From positions 4,697,122 to 4,761,121 of the forward strand of contig OX465580.1 of the NCBI GenBank assembly GCA_950022655.1: a stretch of 64,000 nucleotides of DNA. The letters are read 5' to 3'. A program made the position numbers and the translations under genes. The notes beneath the pieces are model-generated. The model ran no database searches, was not told where the DNA came from, and saw only the letters and a program-made list of their open reading frames with translations. Within the stretch, counting starts at the first letter, position 1, and each line of letters starts with the position of its first letter. Origin of the DNA: Alentia gelatinosa (Eukaryota; Annelida; Polychaeta; Phyllodocida; Polynoidae). This document shows, in pieces, positions 44,001 through 54,819 of this stretch.

Positions 44001-46614
44001 ACCTTTGAAGTTGTTTGACGCAGGAGTGAATTTCCTGCAGCGGAAGCTGATAGAGAAGTTGACGACGCACCTGGACATCAAGAAGGAGGGAGAGGAGTGG
44101 GTGTGGAAACTCATCTTACTCACCCTCTACACTGAAGTCTCCCGCTTCACACTCGACAAGCCCTTCGAGGAGTCCTCACCGCTCACCAAAGAGAAGATCA
44201 CCGTAAGTCCTCCTCACTTGGTATGGTGCAGCAACTAGTTTGCCGTTGTCAATATAATGTGACCGGTGGAGTGTTGCGTCAATGGTCTGTGGCACAGCCC
44301 TTCAGTGAGGCAGCACTATAAAATGGGTTTACGGTCTCGCTGCTACAAGTTGACCAACGTATACCTTTCAAGAACCAGATGGGTCAACCAATGAGTCAGT
44401 CTCAAAAGGACATAACTAGCCTACCGAGACATAAAACTACACAAACAAACTCCTTGCTGGTTACTGTTTGTTCGTTGATAAGGGAGGTGTTTTTCAGTCA
44501 TGACAATTGTCAATCGTGACCAGTTGGCGACCATTTTGAGGGCATTGCATTCCACAGACAAATGATCCTAACCATAGCAACCATTCTGAGGGGCTTGTAG
44601 GTCTTGGTTGTTTTTTTTTGTTCTAGAGTTTTTCTAGACCATTTCATGACCATTTAGTCCAAATTGATCTTCAAAACAGCCACAGGGTCAGACTTGTCAT
44701 ACATGCTTGATATGCACACTAAAACCTATCCAAATTAAAAGATATTTGCAGTTGAGGATTTACATGGATATCATACCTTTATCCCAAATTACATTATTTT
44801 GCAATGATTATTTTATTCATAAGAATCGTTTCACCCAAGCCAGCGATAACTGCTGACACTGCTCTGCTTGACTGCCTTGTTTACATCCTACTGCAGTGCT
44901 CAACCCTAAGTTGGTGTGATAGCCTCATACTACTGATTGGGATATTCAATTTTGTACACTTCCATTATATCAAATGAAACAAAATTTACTCTGATGAATT
45001 ATCCATGTCCATCTGATCTAATTCCCAAATTTCATAATTTTCTGTTGAGCAATATTCATGTGAGACATGTTTTTGTTTTTGAATGGGCCTTGGACCAACA
45101 GTGATCATAACAGCCCAACAGTAACCGGGTCTGAGGAACACTTTGCAGTCATGATCACTCTTTTGGTCTCCCAAACTCTCACTCTTTTTCTATCACAACT
45201 AATAAAGAAGTGATTGTCTGAAAAACAGGACCCAGGAATATCCATTGCACAATGCTTACATTTGTATGTAACTCCATCCTACATCAACTTATGACAAAAA
45301 CAATTAAAGACCTCCTCGGGTGAATTGTGCGATAAAGTAGATGCATGTGTGTTTGACAGAGTTTGGTGACAATTAAAGACGGGAAGATGGTGTGGACAAT
45401 GAACAGCGACCCTGTCGTGATCTCCGTCTACTATATGGAGGATGACGATACCTTAATCTCCGTGAGTAGATTGCTCTGATAGGTAATGTGTATACGCCAT
45501 GACCTCCGTCTACTACATGGAGGATGACGATACCTTGATCTCTGTGAGTAGATCGCTCTGATAGGTAATGTGTATACGCTGTGACCTCGTTTACTACATG
45601 GTGGGTAACGATACCTTAATCTCTGTGAGTAGATCGCTCTGATAGGTAATATGTATATGCTGTGACCTCCGTCTACTACATGGAGTTACGATACCTTAAT
45701 CTCTGTGAGTAGATCGCTCTGATAGGTAATATGTATACGCCGTGACCTCCGTCTACTACATGGAGTTACGATACCTTAATCTCTGTGAGTAGATCGCTCT
45801 GATAGGTAATATGTATACGCCGTGACCTCCGTCTACTACATGGTGGGTAACGATACCTTAATCTCTGTGAGTAGATCGCTCTGATAGGTAATGTGTATAC
45901 ACTGCGACCTCCGTTTACTATATGGAGGACAACGCTCTGATAGGTAATATGTATATGCTGTGACCCCCGTCTACTACATGGATGGGGAATATAGCAGGAT
46001 AGGCTATGTGCTGTATTAGTTGGTCTTATATTTGCACAGTGGATGGCGGGGGAAACAACGTAGGCTATGTGCTGTATAAGTTGGTCTTACATGTGTACAG
46101 TGGGTGACTGGGGAAGCAGGGTAGGCTATGTGCTGTATAAGTTCGTCTTACATGTGCACAGTGGATGACTAGGGAAGCAGGGTAGGGTATGTGCTGTATA
46201 AGTTGGTCTTACATGTGTACAGTGGATGACTGGGGAAGCAGGGTAGGCTATGTGCTGTATAAGTTGGTCTTACATGTGCACAGTGGATGGACAGGGAAGC
46301 AGGGTAGGCTATGTGCTGTATAAGTTGGTCTTACATGTGCACAGTGGATGACTGGAGATGCAGGGCAGGCTATGTGTCATATAAAATGGCTCTTTACTAG
46401 TATATTTCATACACAAGTCAAACTCTGTCAAAATCAATAGCATATTCAAAATATAAGGTAGAATTGGTAACTAATGTATATTTTGTTGGTCTGTTACAAA
46501 TGTAGAAGTTGTTATCATATTGATATGAGATGTGAAATTCTGTTCTCATGTCTTTTTCAGGTAGACACAGTTGGAGATATAGAAATGAAAGTCACATATA
46601 CGCGGACAAAATGA
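41095..46614 (+). CDS. fatty-acid-binding protein (FABP) family gene, four exons
   Basis: Exons: 41095-41185, 44024-44202, 45360-45461, 46561-46614, all with GT/AG borders, giving 141 aa. Exon lengths 91/179/102/54 and intron phases 1-0-0 match the usual FABP gene plan (about 73/173/102/54). The start has a strong context (CCACCATGG). The protein opens MEEKQEGDPRILGKWKSVKF, with the G-x-W-K of beta strand A preceded by a tail about six residues longer than usual. Exon 2 carries the helix-turn-helix lid and FTLDKPFEE. Exon 3 has LVTIKDGKMVWTMNSDPVVI. The end is MKVTYTRTK. FABPs are cytosolic beta-barrel carriers of fatty acids or retinoids. The usual Arg-x-Tyr carboxylate pair near the C terminus reads Val-Thr-Tyr here, so ligand contacts probably differ. 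Introns 1 and 3 are full of repeats. Confidence 0.88.
42775..43355. repeat. 39-bp minisatellite in FABP intron 1, about 15 copies
   Basis: The unit is GTTCTGACTTAGATTGGCCA plus CCACCTCTGTCTCCACTCT. A single diverged unit also lies at 41262-41312 in the same intron, and inverted ones at about 40930-41005 upstream of exon 1. The 164-aa minus-strand ORF (VETEVVANLSQNR repeats) follows from a 39-bp, 13-codon period. Confidence 0.93.
43365..43770 (+). mobile_element. SINE family A with internal 93-bp unit in three copies
   Basis: The SINE body segment from CAGCCACCTTTCTCC to ATGTCTATGTGGTGTGG is repeated three times, then the normal 3' part (GGTAAATGTGTAGGGGTGAG, AAACCCAACAGAACATATTG, ACAAACAAACAAA) follows. 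The tRNA head is absent. It abuts the 39-bp array. Confidence 0.8.
44225..44455 (+). mobile_element. SINE family B, second copy
   Basis: Begins 22 bp after the exon 2 donor of the FABP gene. It matches 33540-33780 (GCCGTTGTCAATATAATGTG, CTTCAGTGAGGCAGCACTAT, AAAACTACACAAACAAACTC). Confidence 0.7.
44456..45359 (+). other. FABP intron 2, no further feature
   Basis: Ordinary AT-rich intron. No additional exon or repeat is supported. It ends in a weak pyrimidine tract and GACAG before exon 3. Confidence 0.5.
45414..45990 (+). repeat. 80-bp tandem array seeded by FABP exon 3 and its donor
   Basis: The last ~48 bp of exon 3 (CTCCGTCTACTATATGGAGG, ATGACGATACCTTAATCTCC), the donor GTGAGT and about 30 bp of intron are repeated seven more times. 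Later units read TCTCTGTGAGTAGATCGCTC, so each keeps a donor-like sequence. Units 3-6 have lost part of the GAGGATGACGA coding segment. The last two units are shortened. Confidence 0.9.
45995..46390 (+). repeat. 61-bp minisatellite in FABP intron 3, about 7 copies
   Basis: The unit is CAGGGTAGGCTATGTGCTGT, ATAAGTTGGTCTTACATGTG, CACAGTGGATGGCYGGGGAAG. The same unit family forms a second array at 52735-54225. Confidence 0.92.
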
Positions 46615-46824
46615 CAACCTTGTGAATATAGGATGGACACGATTATATATACATGTACAGATATGAGCATATCGAGATGATTCATGTGGTCTTATCATAT
46701 GGCAGTTAATCTCCTTACACCCTTTCTGTGATAAAGACTCAGGAGTTTTACATATTTGTACTTTACATGTAAATTGTCAACTAAAGATACTATGGAGAAA
46801 CCAAACAAGAGTTAGTCATGTTGT

Positions 46825-47090
46825 TGTTTATCGCACGACGCCAAGATTGCATATTACTGCGCGAGGCAAAGCCGAGAACACTAATACGCAATCTTGCCGG
46901 AGTGCGATGAACAATAACACTACTAACCTGAGTTTGGTTTAGAATTTATCCTACATTAACAGATGACGTCATTTGTCAAGTGTATCACACTATTTTTTCA
47001 TTTTTCTGAACTCCAGACCGAATACAGTGACCTATGTTAAGCCTATGGAGTTTTTTATTAGGGGTAGGATAAACTATTCTACCGTTATCT
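46825..47090 (-). mobile_element. foldback element in the FABP 3' flank/UTR
   Basis: Here the hairpin precedes the core (minus orientation). The arms TGTTTATCGCAC..CAAGATTGC and GCAATCTTGCCGGAGTGCGATGAACAA enclose GCGCGAGGCAAAGCCGAG. The core ends AAGCCTATGGAGTTTTTTAT and TAGGGGTAGGATAAA. If the poly(A) site at about 47.4 kb is used, this hairpin is part of the FABP mRNA. Confidence 0.65.
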
Positions 47091-47349
47091 TATGCGTAAA
47101 TCAAAATTGATCATATTGAACGTAACTGTTGAATCTCGCTCGATTTGAGGAGATTCTGCAATGTTGCTTTTGAGAGTAAAACATTGCTTTTGAGAAGTTT
47201 TATACTGATATTATTAGCATTTCATAACTGTTTAATTTCAAGGGTATTGAGCAACCAGTTATCCTCTATCAACCATGTGTAGTAAATTCACAGAAGATAT
47301 GAGGTTAAAATTGGTTATAGAATTTTGTTTAATATCAAGCATATTACAA

Positions 47350-47355
47350 AATAAA
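47350..47355 (+). terminator. candidate FABP poly(A) signals
   Basis: AATAAA occurs at 47350-47355 and again at 47443-47448. The second is followed by a T/G-rich stretch (TCATTTGTTCTTTTG) and is the better processing site. No AATAAA was found closer to the stop codon. Confidence 0.45.
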
Positions 47356-47575
47356 TGTACAGTTGTATAGATTTTATACACTAGAAATCAACATACAGAT
47401 TTGTGATTACAACCGATATATTTTAAAATCACACTTTCAACAAATAAACCAGAGTCTGTCGTGTCTCATTTGTTCTTTTGCAATTCCATCAAATATAGAA
47501 TCCTCGACTTAACCTCGTATGGTTTCAGTCGTTACTGCTTCATCCTTTCACAAAGCACCAGCTCATATTAAGGAG

Positions 47576-47748
47576 CCGTTTTTAGACGATATCATCGTTA
47601 ATAGCAATTACAAGAGAGTCAACACGTTTTTTAAGATAAATACAACGTCCATTGATCCCAATGGTTTGATAATTATCATCAAATAAATGATAATTAGACG
47701 AGGGCCTCAAAACGGTCGCTATTAACGATTATCCCGTCTAAAAAACGG
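47576..47748. mobile_element. 173-bp MITE with CCGTTTTTAGACG termini
   Basis: CCGTTTTTAGACGATATCAT with CGTTAATAGC is matched in inverse by GCTATTAACGATTATCCCGTC and TAAAAAACGG. No clear target duplication. Confidence 0.65.
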
Positions 47749-47749
47749 G

Positions 47750-48880
47750 TACTGGGTATTATGGCGCATGTACTTTAGAAAAGGTTGACAAAAAAGATAA
47801 TGATGGAATCCATACCTACCTAATGCCTTGCATTTGCTGCCCAAATGTGTCATACACCAGCACTGGATTAGCACAACACTTATATATGTTTAAAGTCACC
47901 CATACAGATTATGGTCTGACATATATACCTGTGTATGATGTTTAAATGCACCGATGAATTATTCTATCAACTACAAACAATGTGAACAATATTAATAAGG
48001 GAACTGGTGGAAACCAGCAAGATCTTGCTGACCAGTGTACCTTTATGATCAATCGATGAATTGGAACTATTTTTGTAAGTATGTAATCAAATGCAAATAA
48101 AGAAAGTTGACCCCCACCCCCCTCAACAACAAAAATATAGTACTTTAGAACATGTAGTATTTTCCCCCATGTTTCACACCATTCCGTTTGTATTGTTATG
48201 AATATAGCCTGGAAGCCTGGCCTATGTACTCACTCAAATTATAGGCCAGGTAACGCCCGCCATATTTTTGGTTCATTGCTTCCATTTTTCTGGTGCATTG
48301 TGGGGTTGCGCCACCTTGGCACATAGGTCCTGCGCTCTACTTACGCAAAAGATCTCTGGAGAGAGAGCCACCTTGGCAGACCTAGACGGAAGAGCCAAGA
48401 GAGCTGGCGTGATTGTCAGTTCAAGGTCGTTCTCTAGTATTACATTAGAAGGCGTTACCTGTCCGGTATTTCAGTGATTGTGATTGTGTTTATTGACTCA
48501 GACTGTGTTACAAACAGCTTGGAGCATAGTAATGACAGTAGAAGAAGAGTTCAATATAAAGCTATAGTTGTCCTTGTCAACTACAATGCAATATGTAAAT
48601 AGGCCTTCATGAAAATACAATATATAACTACAATGTAACATGTAAATACATGAAAATACAACTCAGATCTTTACTTAAAGTAGGGGTAGTGTCCTCCTAA
48701 GGAATTGGCTTACACTATGCAATAATTTGTAGTCAGTTGATTGTAGCCATGTTATAAGTGTACACATACTTGGGTTCATACTGTGATCTCTTAAAGATTT
48801 CTGACGGTATTGTACTATTTTCACATTTTGGCATTCAAACATTAGGTGGTATTCGTCACTTGGGCAGGGAACCAGTCTAT
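47750..48880. other. intergenic DNA, no gene seen
   Basis: Contains part of the GCCTGGAAGCCTGGCC dispersed repeat at about 48206, also seen at 29.8 and 40.1 kb, and a duplicated TACAATGYAAYATGTAAATA word near 48590-48650. No exon is supported. Confidence 0.4.
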
Positions 48881-48888
48881 AATGAATA

Positions 48889-49033
48889 CTGCTGTCCCCG
48901 CGTTAACGGACACATTTGCTGGGAACGGTTCCCTCTATTAGATGTTTGTTTTAACCTTGCATAAACGGACACCTCGCGTAAGTGGACACTGTGGCCCGGA
49001 ATGGAGAGTGTCCGTTTAAGCGGGGTTCTACTG
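48889..49033. mobile_element. 145-bp pogo/Tigger-like MITE
   Basis: The right end, GTTTAAGCGGGGTTCTACTG, and the left end, CTGCTGTCCCCGCGTTAACG, form an imperfect TIR flanked by TA on both sides. CAGTAGAACCCCGCTTAA is the familiar Tigger-type terminus. Confidence 0.75.
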
Positions 49034-49039
49034 TATGTG

Positions 49040-49700
49040 TGTTAGAGGCTACCCCCACTGGGAATAAAGAAGGTCACTAGAGTTCTAGGTTCTGTAGGGT
49101 TAATGTCTTTTTAACACTGAATTACATAAAATACAATGGAACATATTAACGCAACTGTATGCCTCCCAATACCACTCTTCATCAATATAGATTTGTCTAA
49201 AATATAGGTTTCTTGCAGGTTTTCCAAGTCCAAAAACATATTCACCATGACTGATTCAAAATATAGTGAATTGCTTATCTTCATTTCTTGATTTCTAAAA
49301 AGATTTACCTAGTTCTAATTTGCAGGATGTCAGGATGTCTGGCTCATCAGGTTAGACATGATGCTGAGTTTCCAACAGGCAAACCAGACTGGTGGGAAGT
49401 CATACAAACTGTTAAACATTCTGAAGATCTCTTAAATACACTGATAATGTGGATTTCTTGTCACTTGAAAATCTCACTTTGTGTCAAGTTAACTTCTCAA
49501 ATTTCCTGTATAAATCAATATCCATGGCAGTAAAAGAATACAGGTTTTAATAGGTTATATCTATAGGTAACTTTAAGAAAATAAAGGCCCAAGAAGTGAC
49601 ATAGGCTTTTATAGGTTTTAAAGGTTTCACTGTGAGGCCTGCAACTAATGGGAGGGGTGGTATACTAGGCTCCTGTCCTTACACTTTTGCTTAATTTATT
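49040..49700. other. no gene; AATATAGG-family repeat fragment
   Basis: At 49195-49300 a fragment (TATAGGTTTCTTGCAGGTTT, ATTCAAAATATAGTGAATTG, CTTGATTTCTAAAAA) matches the inverted pair at 50.6 and 52.1 kb. Nothing else is supported. Confidence 0.45.
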
Positions 49701-49724
49701 GTGCTCTATGATAATTGAGGAAAA

Positions 49725-50150
49725 CTATGTTCCGGTGAGAGAAAGTCAAAGTTACGAGGTAAGGTTTGGAAAGCTTACTGGCCAAGGCCTTGGCCACAGG
49801 CAGTAATTTCTCTGAGCCGTACCCAGGAACTTTGACTTTTATTCACTGGAAACTTGGTTTCCCTATTCCTTTATACCTTCAAATGTAGTGTAATAACGAT
49901 AAATAGTATTATTTGCTTACCTGCCATCAAATGCGGAACAAGATCCCACCTTATCGGGTAACTTGACATATGTTTTCTCCCCACTGTGCTTTTCATATGA
50001 ATTTTGTAAGAGATGATCTGATTGGTCTAAACCTCAACCTTGGGGAGTAAACGTCAGCCTTTTCGTAGTAAATGTAAGTAATCCACCCCCTATAGTGTGG
50101 TGTAACAATAGTGTTCAGCCATAGGTATTTAGGAATATACAAGTTAAGAA
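49725..50150. mobile_element. foldback MITE (GGGAAACTATGTTCCGG family), copy 1
   Basis: AAAGTCAAAGTTACGAGGTA and its inverse CCAGGAACTTTGACTTTTAT surround AAGGCCTTGGCC. The trailing 280 bp (TTTTCTCCCCACTGTGCTTT, ATATGAATTTTGTAAGAGAT) is also shared with 58410-58650. The ends read AGGAATAxGGGAAAC. Confidence 0.65.
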
Positions 50151-50949
50151 CCATATATTGTATGCATGATTTTATACACTCAATGCTTTCCCAATTTTTG
50201 CAACATTTTTCGAGAATGAGACATATCCAGAACCTTTTAGGATGTTGTTCTACAAATTTCGGCTAACTGGACAATATTTAATTAATCAATCATTAAATCG
50301 TTAAATCTCAGCACCAGCTGATTAATAAACATGAAACTGAACATTTCAAGGTGTGGGAAATGAAAAATTAAGGAATCCTTAATTATTACTTGGCACTTAT
50401 CAATAAAAAAAGAAATTAGATAAAGTTAAAATGTCAATATTTAGCATTTTGTGAATGTTCTTCTCCCAAAAATATAAGGATGTAGATAGGATTCCTAAAT
50501 TCACTCACTGGAGGAATGAGCACATGTGATTGGTTGAGGATCCCTTCTTTCAAAAAAAAAGTACAGAAAGTGTCCTTAAATTGGTTCATAAACTCAGGCC
50601 TCCCAGTGCCCAGCTTCCTCAATATAGGTTTTTCATGGTTTTGAAAATCAAAATATAGGTTTTTAGGGCCCAAAATATAGGCTTTTATAGGTTTTTAGGG
50701 TTAACATATTCAGCATAATAAGAGTCAAAATATAGTGATCGCTTATTTTCAGTTCTTGATTTCTAAAAAATGTAACTATTACTAGTAAAAGAATTTCGGT
50801 CCTGTTCGTTTGAAAAGCGGTATCACAGTGACCGTTGAAGGGAGTGGAGATCGGCATCCGGAGATTTACCGGGATAACATCCGGTGATCCGGCGTCGTTA
50901 TCCCGCTCATATACCAAACAGAATGCACTTAGGTAGGTACTCCTCTCAC

Positions 50950-51230
50950 CAAATGTTTGTTTGTTTTTGTTAGTTTCGGTAATATAACATCTAATTTGTT
51001 CAATTAGACTTACTTTGATTTACTTAACAAAAAATTTCATATCCTGCTGGAATAACAAGGTATGCTGCCTGTTTATTCCAGGCATAGATCTTTCTCTTCT
51101 TGGTTATATCTTACATTTCCTGAGGAAGTCAAGAATTTCTCTCTTGCCAGTGTTATGGAAAACACTGGGCATTGCTGTTACCAAATGTAAGAATATTACA
51201 TCTGAACCTTAATATGAGAGAACTTACCTT
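50950..51230 (-). pseudogene. LINE 3' end, second copy
   Basis: The reverse complement matches 32836-33040: TTTTCCATAACACTGGCAAG, CAGGCAGCATACC, AAGTAAGTCTAATTGAACAA and an AAACAAACAAAC tail. Only the last codons and 3' UTR are kept. Confidence 0.65.
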
Positions 51231-51543
51231 AGAGGATGTGAGACGAGATTCAACAAGATGGTGTTTCCACTTCTAAAGCCTGGGATCATCTAACTTTCAA
51301 CTATGGGGAGCATCTCACATGCGTGTGACAACCCGGTAACAGGCCTCCCAGTGAAAACTCCAAAAACCTATATTTTGATTCTTTGGCCTTTATTTTTTTC
51401 AAGGAACCTATATAACCTATAAAAACCTATATTTTCACTGCCATGCAGATTGATGTGTAAAGGAAATCTTTAGAACTTATCTTGATACAACGTTAGATTG
51501 TCAAATGAATATGACAAGAAATAAACATTATCGGTTTATTTAA

Positions 51544-51913
51544 CCCTTCAGCTACGCTATGATGCCTGGAGGCATTCCCAGGCGTAGTACGCTATGATGC
51601 CTTGAGGCATTCCCTGGCGTAATACGCTATGATGCCTTGAGGCATCATTTCCGAAATCTTAGTAATTGCTAATTTTTAATGAAATAATGAAAATATTTAG
51701 ATAATATTTTTTACAACATATGTAAAACTATATCACAGTCAATATCATTACTATCATATATTATCCTAATTATTTTGGATTTCAATGGAGGTGTGATATA
51801 ATGAAGTCACTAACGGTATTATGAAAAGTACCAGCGTACTACAGGGGCCAATATGGTACTGCAGCGGTGTATTCCAGGGTGTGTATTTATTGCTATGCAG
51901 CGTAGTGAAAGGG
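51544..51913. mobile_element. piggyBac-like MITE, 370 bp
   Basis: TTAA flanks both ends (51540-51543 and 51914-51917). The termini CCCTTCAGCTACGCTATGAT and GCAGCGTAGTGAAAGGG are inverted. Three copies of GCTATGATGCCTTGAGGCAT form the left third. Confidence 0.82.
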
Positions 51914-52734
51914 TTAAGAGATCATAAAAGTGTGTAAGAATCAACAGTTGGTGTGACTTCTTGCCTATTGGAAACTTAACATGCGTATACATGCTTGCTG
52001 GGTATAACCTGGTGAGCCAGACATCCTGATGTCCTGCAATTTAGTACTAGGTACACTTTTTAGAAATCAAGAACTGAAAATAAGTGATTCACTATATTTT
52101 GACTCTTATTTTGCTGAATATGTTAACCCTAAAAACCTATAAAAGCCTGTTTTGGGCCTTGAAAAAACTGTAAAAACCTATATTTTGATTTTCAAAACCT
52201 ATAAAAAAAACCTATATTGGGGAAGCGGGGCACTGGGAGGCCTGCGGTAATCCCTGCGATGACGTCATCACGCCTGAGCTGAGACAACCTCAGGGGGATC
52301 CCGGCATTGTCACTAATGCCTAGTCGGCCCCTAGTGCTCGTACAACAGTATCAACAAATTGTTCTGGGTAGAGCAATGTGTGTAAGGAGTCCATATTTCA
52401 TTCAATGTACAATGTTTTAGAAATTTCTTTTACATTAGTATCTAGAAGATGACATTACTCACTAGGTTATTTCTTTTAATCTTTTATCTAGTCTTTATTG
52501 GAAAGTTTAAACTCAATAAATGAACATTTGTTGTCTTACCAGACAGAATAATATAATGATACTTATTCAATTATAAAATCTGTATTTAAGCAAAGCCAAT
52601 GAAAATCTTAATAAACCAATTTTAGTCTGAAACAGACATGAAAAAGACACTTACAAAGTAGATGTATACAACACTTTTATTTCACTCGTTAGATGTTTAG
52701 ACAGGAATAGCCTTTGGCACTTTGTCTAGACATT

Positions 52735-52957
52735 GCCTAGCAGGGTAGGCTATGTGCCGTATAAGTTGGTCTTACACGTGCACATTGGATGGCCGGGGAA
52801 GCAGGGTAGGCTATGTGCTGTATTAGTTGGTCTTACATGTGCACAGTGGATGGCCAGGGAAGCAGGGTAGGCTATGTGCCGTATAAGTTGGTCTTACATG
52901 TGCACAGTGGATGGCCAGGGAAGCAGGGTAGGCTATGTGCTGTATAAGTTGGTCTTA
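52735..52957 (+). repeat. 61-bp minisatellite, left block (second locus)
   Basis: About four units, same family as in FABP intron 3. The array is cut at GGTCTTA by the TIR element that follows and resumes after it in phase. Confidence 0.9.
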
Positions 52958-53927
52958 AGCCTGTATTCCACCAAACAACCGCTTTTTCAACGTCAACAGA
53001 CGTTCCAGCCGACCTTTCAGCCTTTCTGGAAAAAATGTCCTCAAAATGCGTCACAGCTCCACCGAACTCCCAACAGACGTTTATGTCGTCGCCATACGAC
53101 CGTCGGTGGGTTCAAAGTTCCAACAGATCCTAGCCGACGCCCCTGCCATGGCGCCGACTGGTGGACGTTGGCCGCATTTCACGTAGTAATCGAGTTCTCC
53201 GATAGGCGGCGCGGCGTGCGATGATACACTGTGCCACTCCGAACCTGCGAAAGCCGCGAATCAAGCAGAGCAGTGTATCGGCGTGTCGGGATTTGTACGG
53301 GAACGGTCAGAAAACGTCAAATAACCGCGGAATTACACATTTAATCGAACAATGAAGGTAAATAAAGATAAGGATTGATGTTATGAATGTGTATGGCACG
53401 CTATGGTGCTAGAATTCTGCCGAAAATATCGAAAGTGTCAGAATTTTCTATGTCCGTTCGCGGCTTTGGGTATCGCCGGTATCGCTCACACTATGTTGGC
53501 GGCATTCCCTCGTCGCAACTCCCGGCAAAGTCCGCGGGCGGGTGTCGTACCTCTTCAAATGCATCGGCCAGATGCCCAATTCCAGCCGATAAAAACCTAA
53601 TCAATCAGTTTTTCGCCAGATGGGCAAATTCTGCCTCTTGGAGGGTTATTGGAGTTTCGGTTGGGATATCGCCTGAAAAAATCTGGTTGGTGGAAGCGCA
53701 TCTCAACTAGCTCTCCTGCCAGACGCTCAGCAACAGTGAAGCGACACTCAAACGACCCCTAATATCCTCCAACAGACGTCTTAAAACGTCTGGCAGGAGA
53801 GCCGATGCCTGCTGAAACGTCTGGTGTGTGCTTCCACCAACCCGACAGATGATTAAAATAGAGCAGATCTGCCAGCAACCACCATATGGGCGCTGTACAA
53901 CGTTTTTGTCTTGGTGGAATACAGGCT
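52958..53927. mobile_element. 970-bp Harbinger-like element inserted in the 61-bp array
   Basis: A 17-bp perfect TIR, AGCCTGTATTCCACCAA, lies at both ends and the 3-bp target TTA is duplicated (52955-52957 and 53928-53930). The interrupted minisatellite unit (GGTCTTA|CATGTGCAC) restores exactly when the element is removed, which proves the borders. A 3-bp TTA/TAA target is the PIF/Harbinger signature. The interior repeats CCAACAGACGT and AACGTCTGG words in both orientations. There is no transposase. Confidence 0.88.
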
Positions 53928-54225
53928 TTACATGTGCACAGTGGGTGACCGGGGAAGCAGGGTAGGCTATGTGCCGTATAAGTTGGTCTTACATGTGCAC
54001 AGTGGATGGCCAGGGAAGCAGGGTAGGCTATGTGCTGTATAAGTTGGTCTTACATGTGCACAGTGGATGGCTAGGGAAGCTGGGTAGGCTATGTGCTGTA
54101 TAAGTTGGTCTTGCATGTGCACATTAGATGGCCGGGGAAGCAGGGTAGGCTATGTGCCGTATAAGTTGGTCTTATATGTGTACAGTGGATGGCTAGGGAA
54201 GCAGGGTAGGTTATGTGCTGTTCAT
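53928..54225 (+). repeat. 61-bp minisatellite, right block
   Basis: About five units continuing the array after the insertion. The last unit reads GGTTATGTGCTG and then leaves the repeat. Confidence 0.9.
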
Positions 54226-54264
54226 ACAATCATTACACTGCAGATCTGCCTGTGAATCCAGCTC

Positions 54265-54395
54265 AAAGGCAAAGGTGAACGATGGGACAGATACCATTAT
54301 ATATAAATATACAGATATGAGAATATTGAGATGATTAATGTGGTTTTATTATATGGTAGTAAATCTACTCCCACCATTTCTGTGATAAAAACATC
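54265..54395 (+). pseudogene. duplicated FABP 3' UTR fragment
   Basis: ATATACAGATATGAGAATAT, TGAGATGATTAATGTGGTTT and TTTCTGTGATAAAAAC parallel the FABP 3' UTR at 46648-46740. With the 61-bp array before it, this is a partial duplicate of the FABP 3' end (intron 3 to UTR). No exon 4 coding match remains between 54226 and 54265, so it cannot encode the terminal strands. Confidence 0.7.
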
Positions 54396-54815
54396 TAAAA
54401 TTCTCTCCCTTAAATTGAGGTAAAGAAGACTAGAACCTAAACACCTAACTCAGCTCAAAATGTCTGAATATCTTAAAACCCGGAACTTTGCTGTTTTCAA
54501 GGCATTTCAAAACTTCACATGCGTAGAAGAATATGATTATCTGGACGGACTTATTTCACAATATTGATTTAAATCACAATTGTGTATGTACTCTAGTGCT
54601 CAAATCAACATCACTATAAATATCACTCATTTCACAACATATATACACATAAAAAGATAGTAATCATTCAACATTATTTAAAGACCCAGTTTATATTACT
54701 CTTTGGTCAGAGAATAAATAATCTATTCACTATTTTGGCTGGTCCATTTGTGTGCGGAAAATAAATAAACTTCTATAACAAACATTGGTTTTACATCCAC
54801 TAAACAGTAAGTGAC
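54396..54815. other. no gene seen
   Basis: AT-rich sequence after the FABP-like fragment without recognisable features. Confidence 0.4.
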
Positions 54816-54819
54816 AATT

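Larger units (their letters stand above)
50595..52244. mobile_element. inverted-repeat element with AATATAGGTTTTT-rich arms, nested insertions
   Basis: The arms are about 175 bp: CAGGCCTCCCAGTGCCCAGC... at the left and the inverse ending GCACTGGGAGGCCTG at the right. Inside each, AAAATATAGGTTTTTA words and CTTGATTTCTAAAAA recur. A third partial copy lies at 51340-51445. Between the arms are a LINE 3' end and a piggyBac-like MITE. No target duplication was found, so two solo copies in inverse orientation are also possible. Confidence 0.55.
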
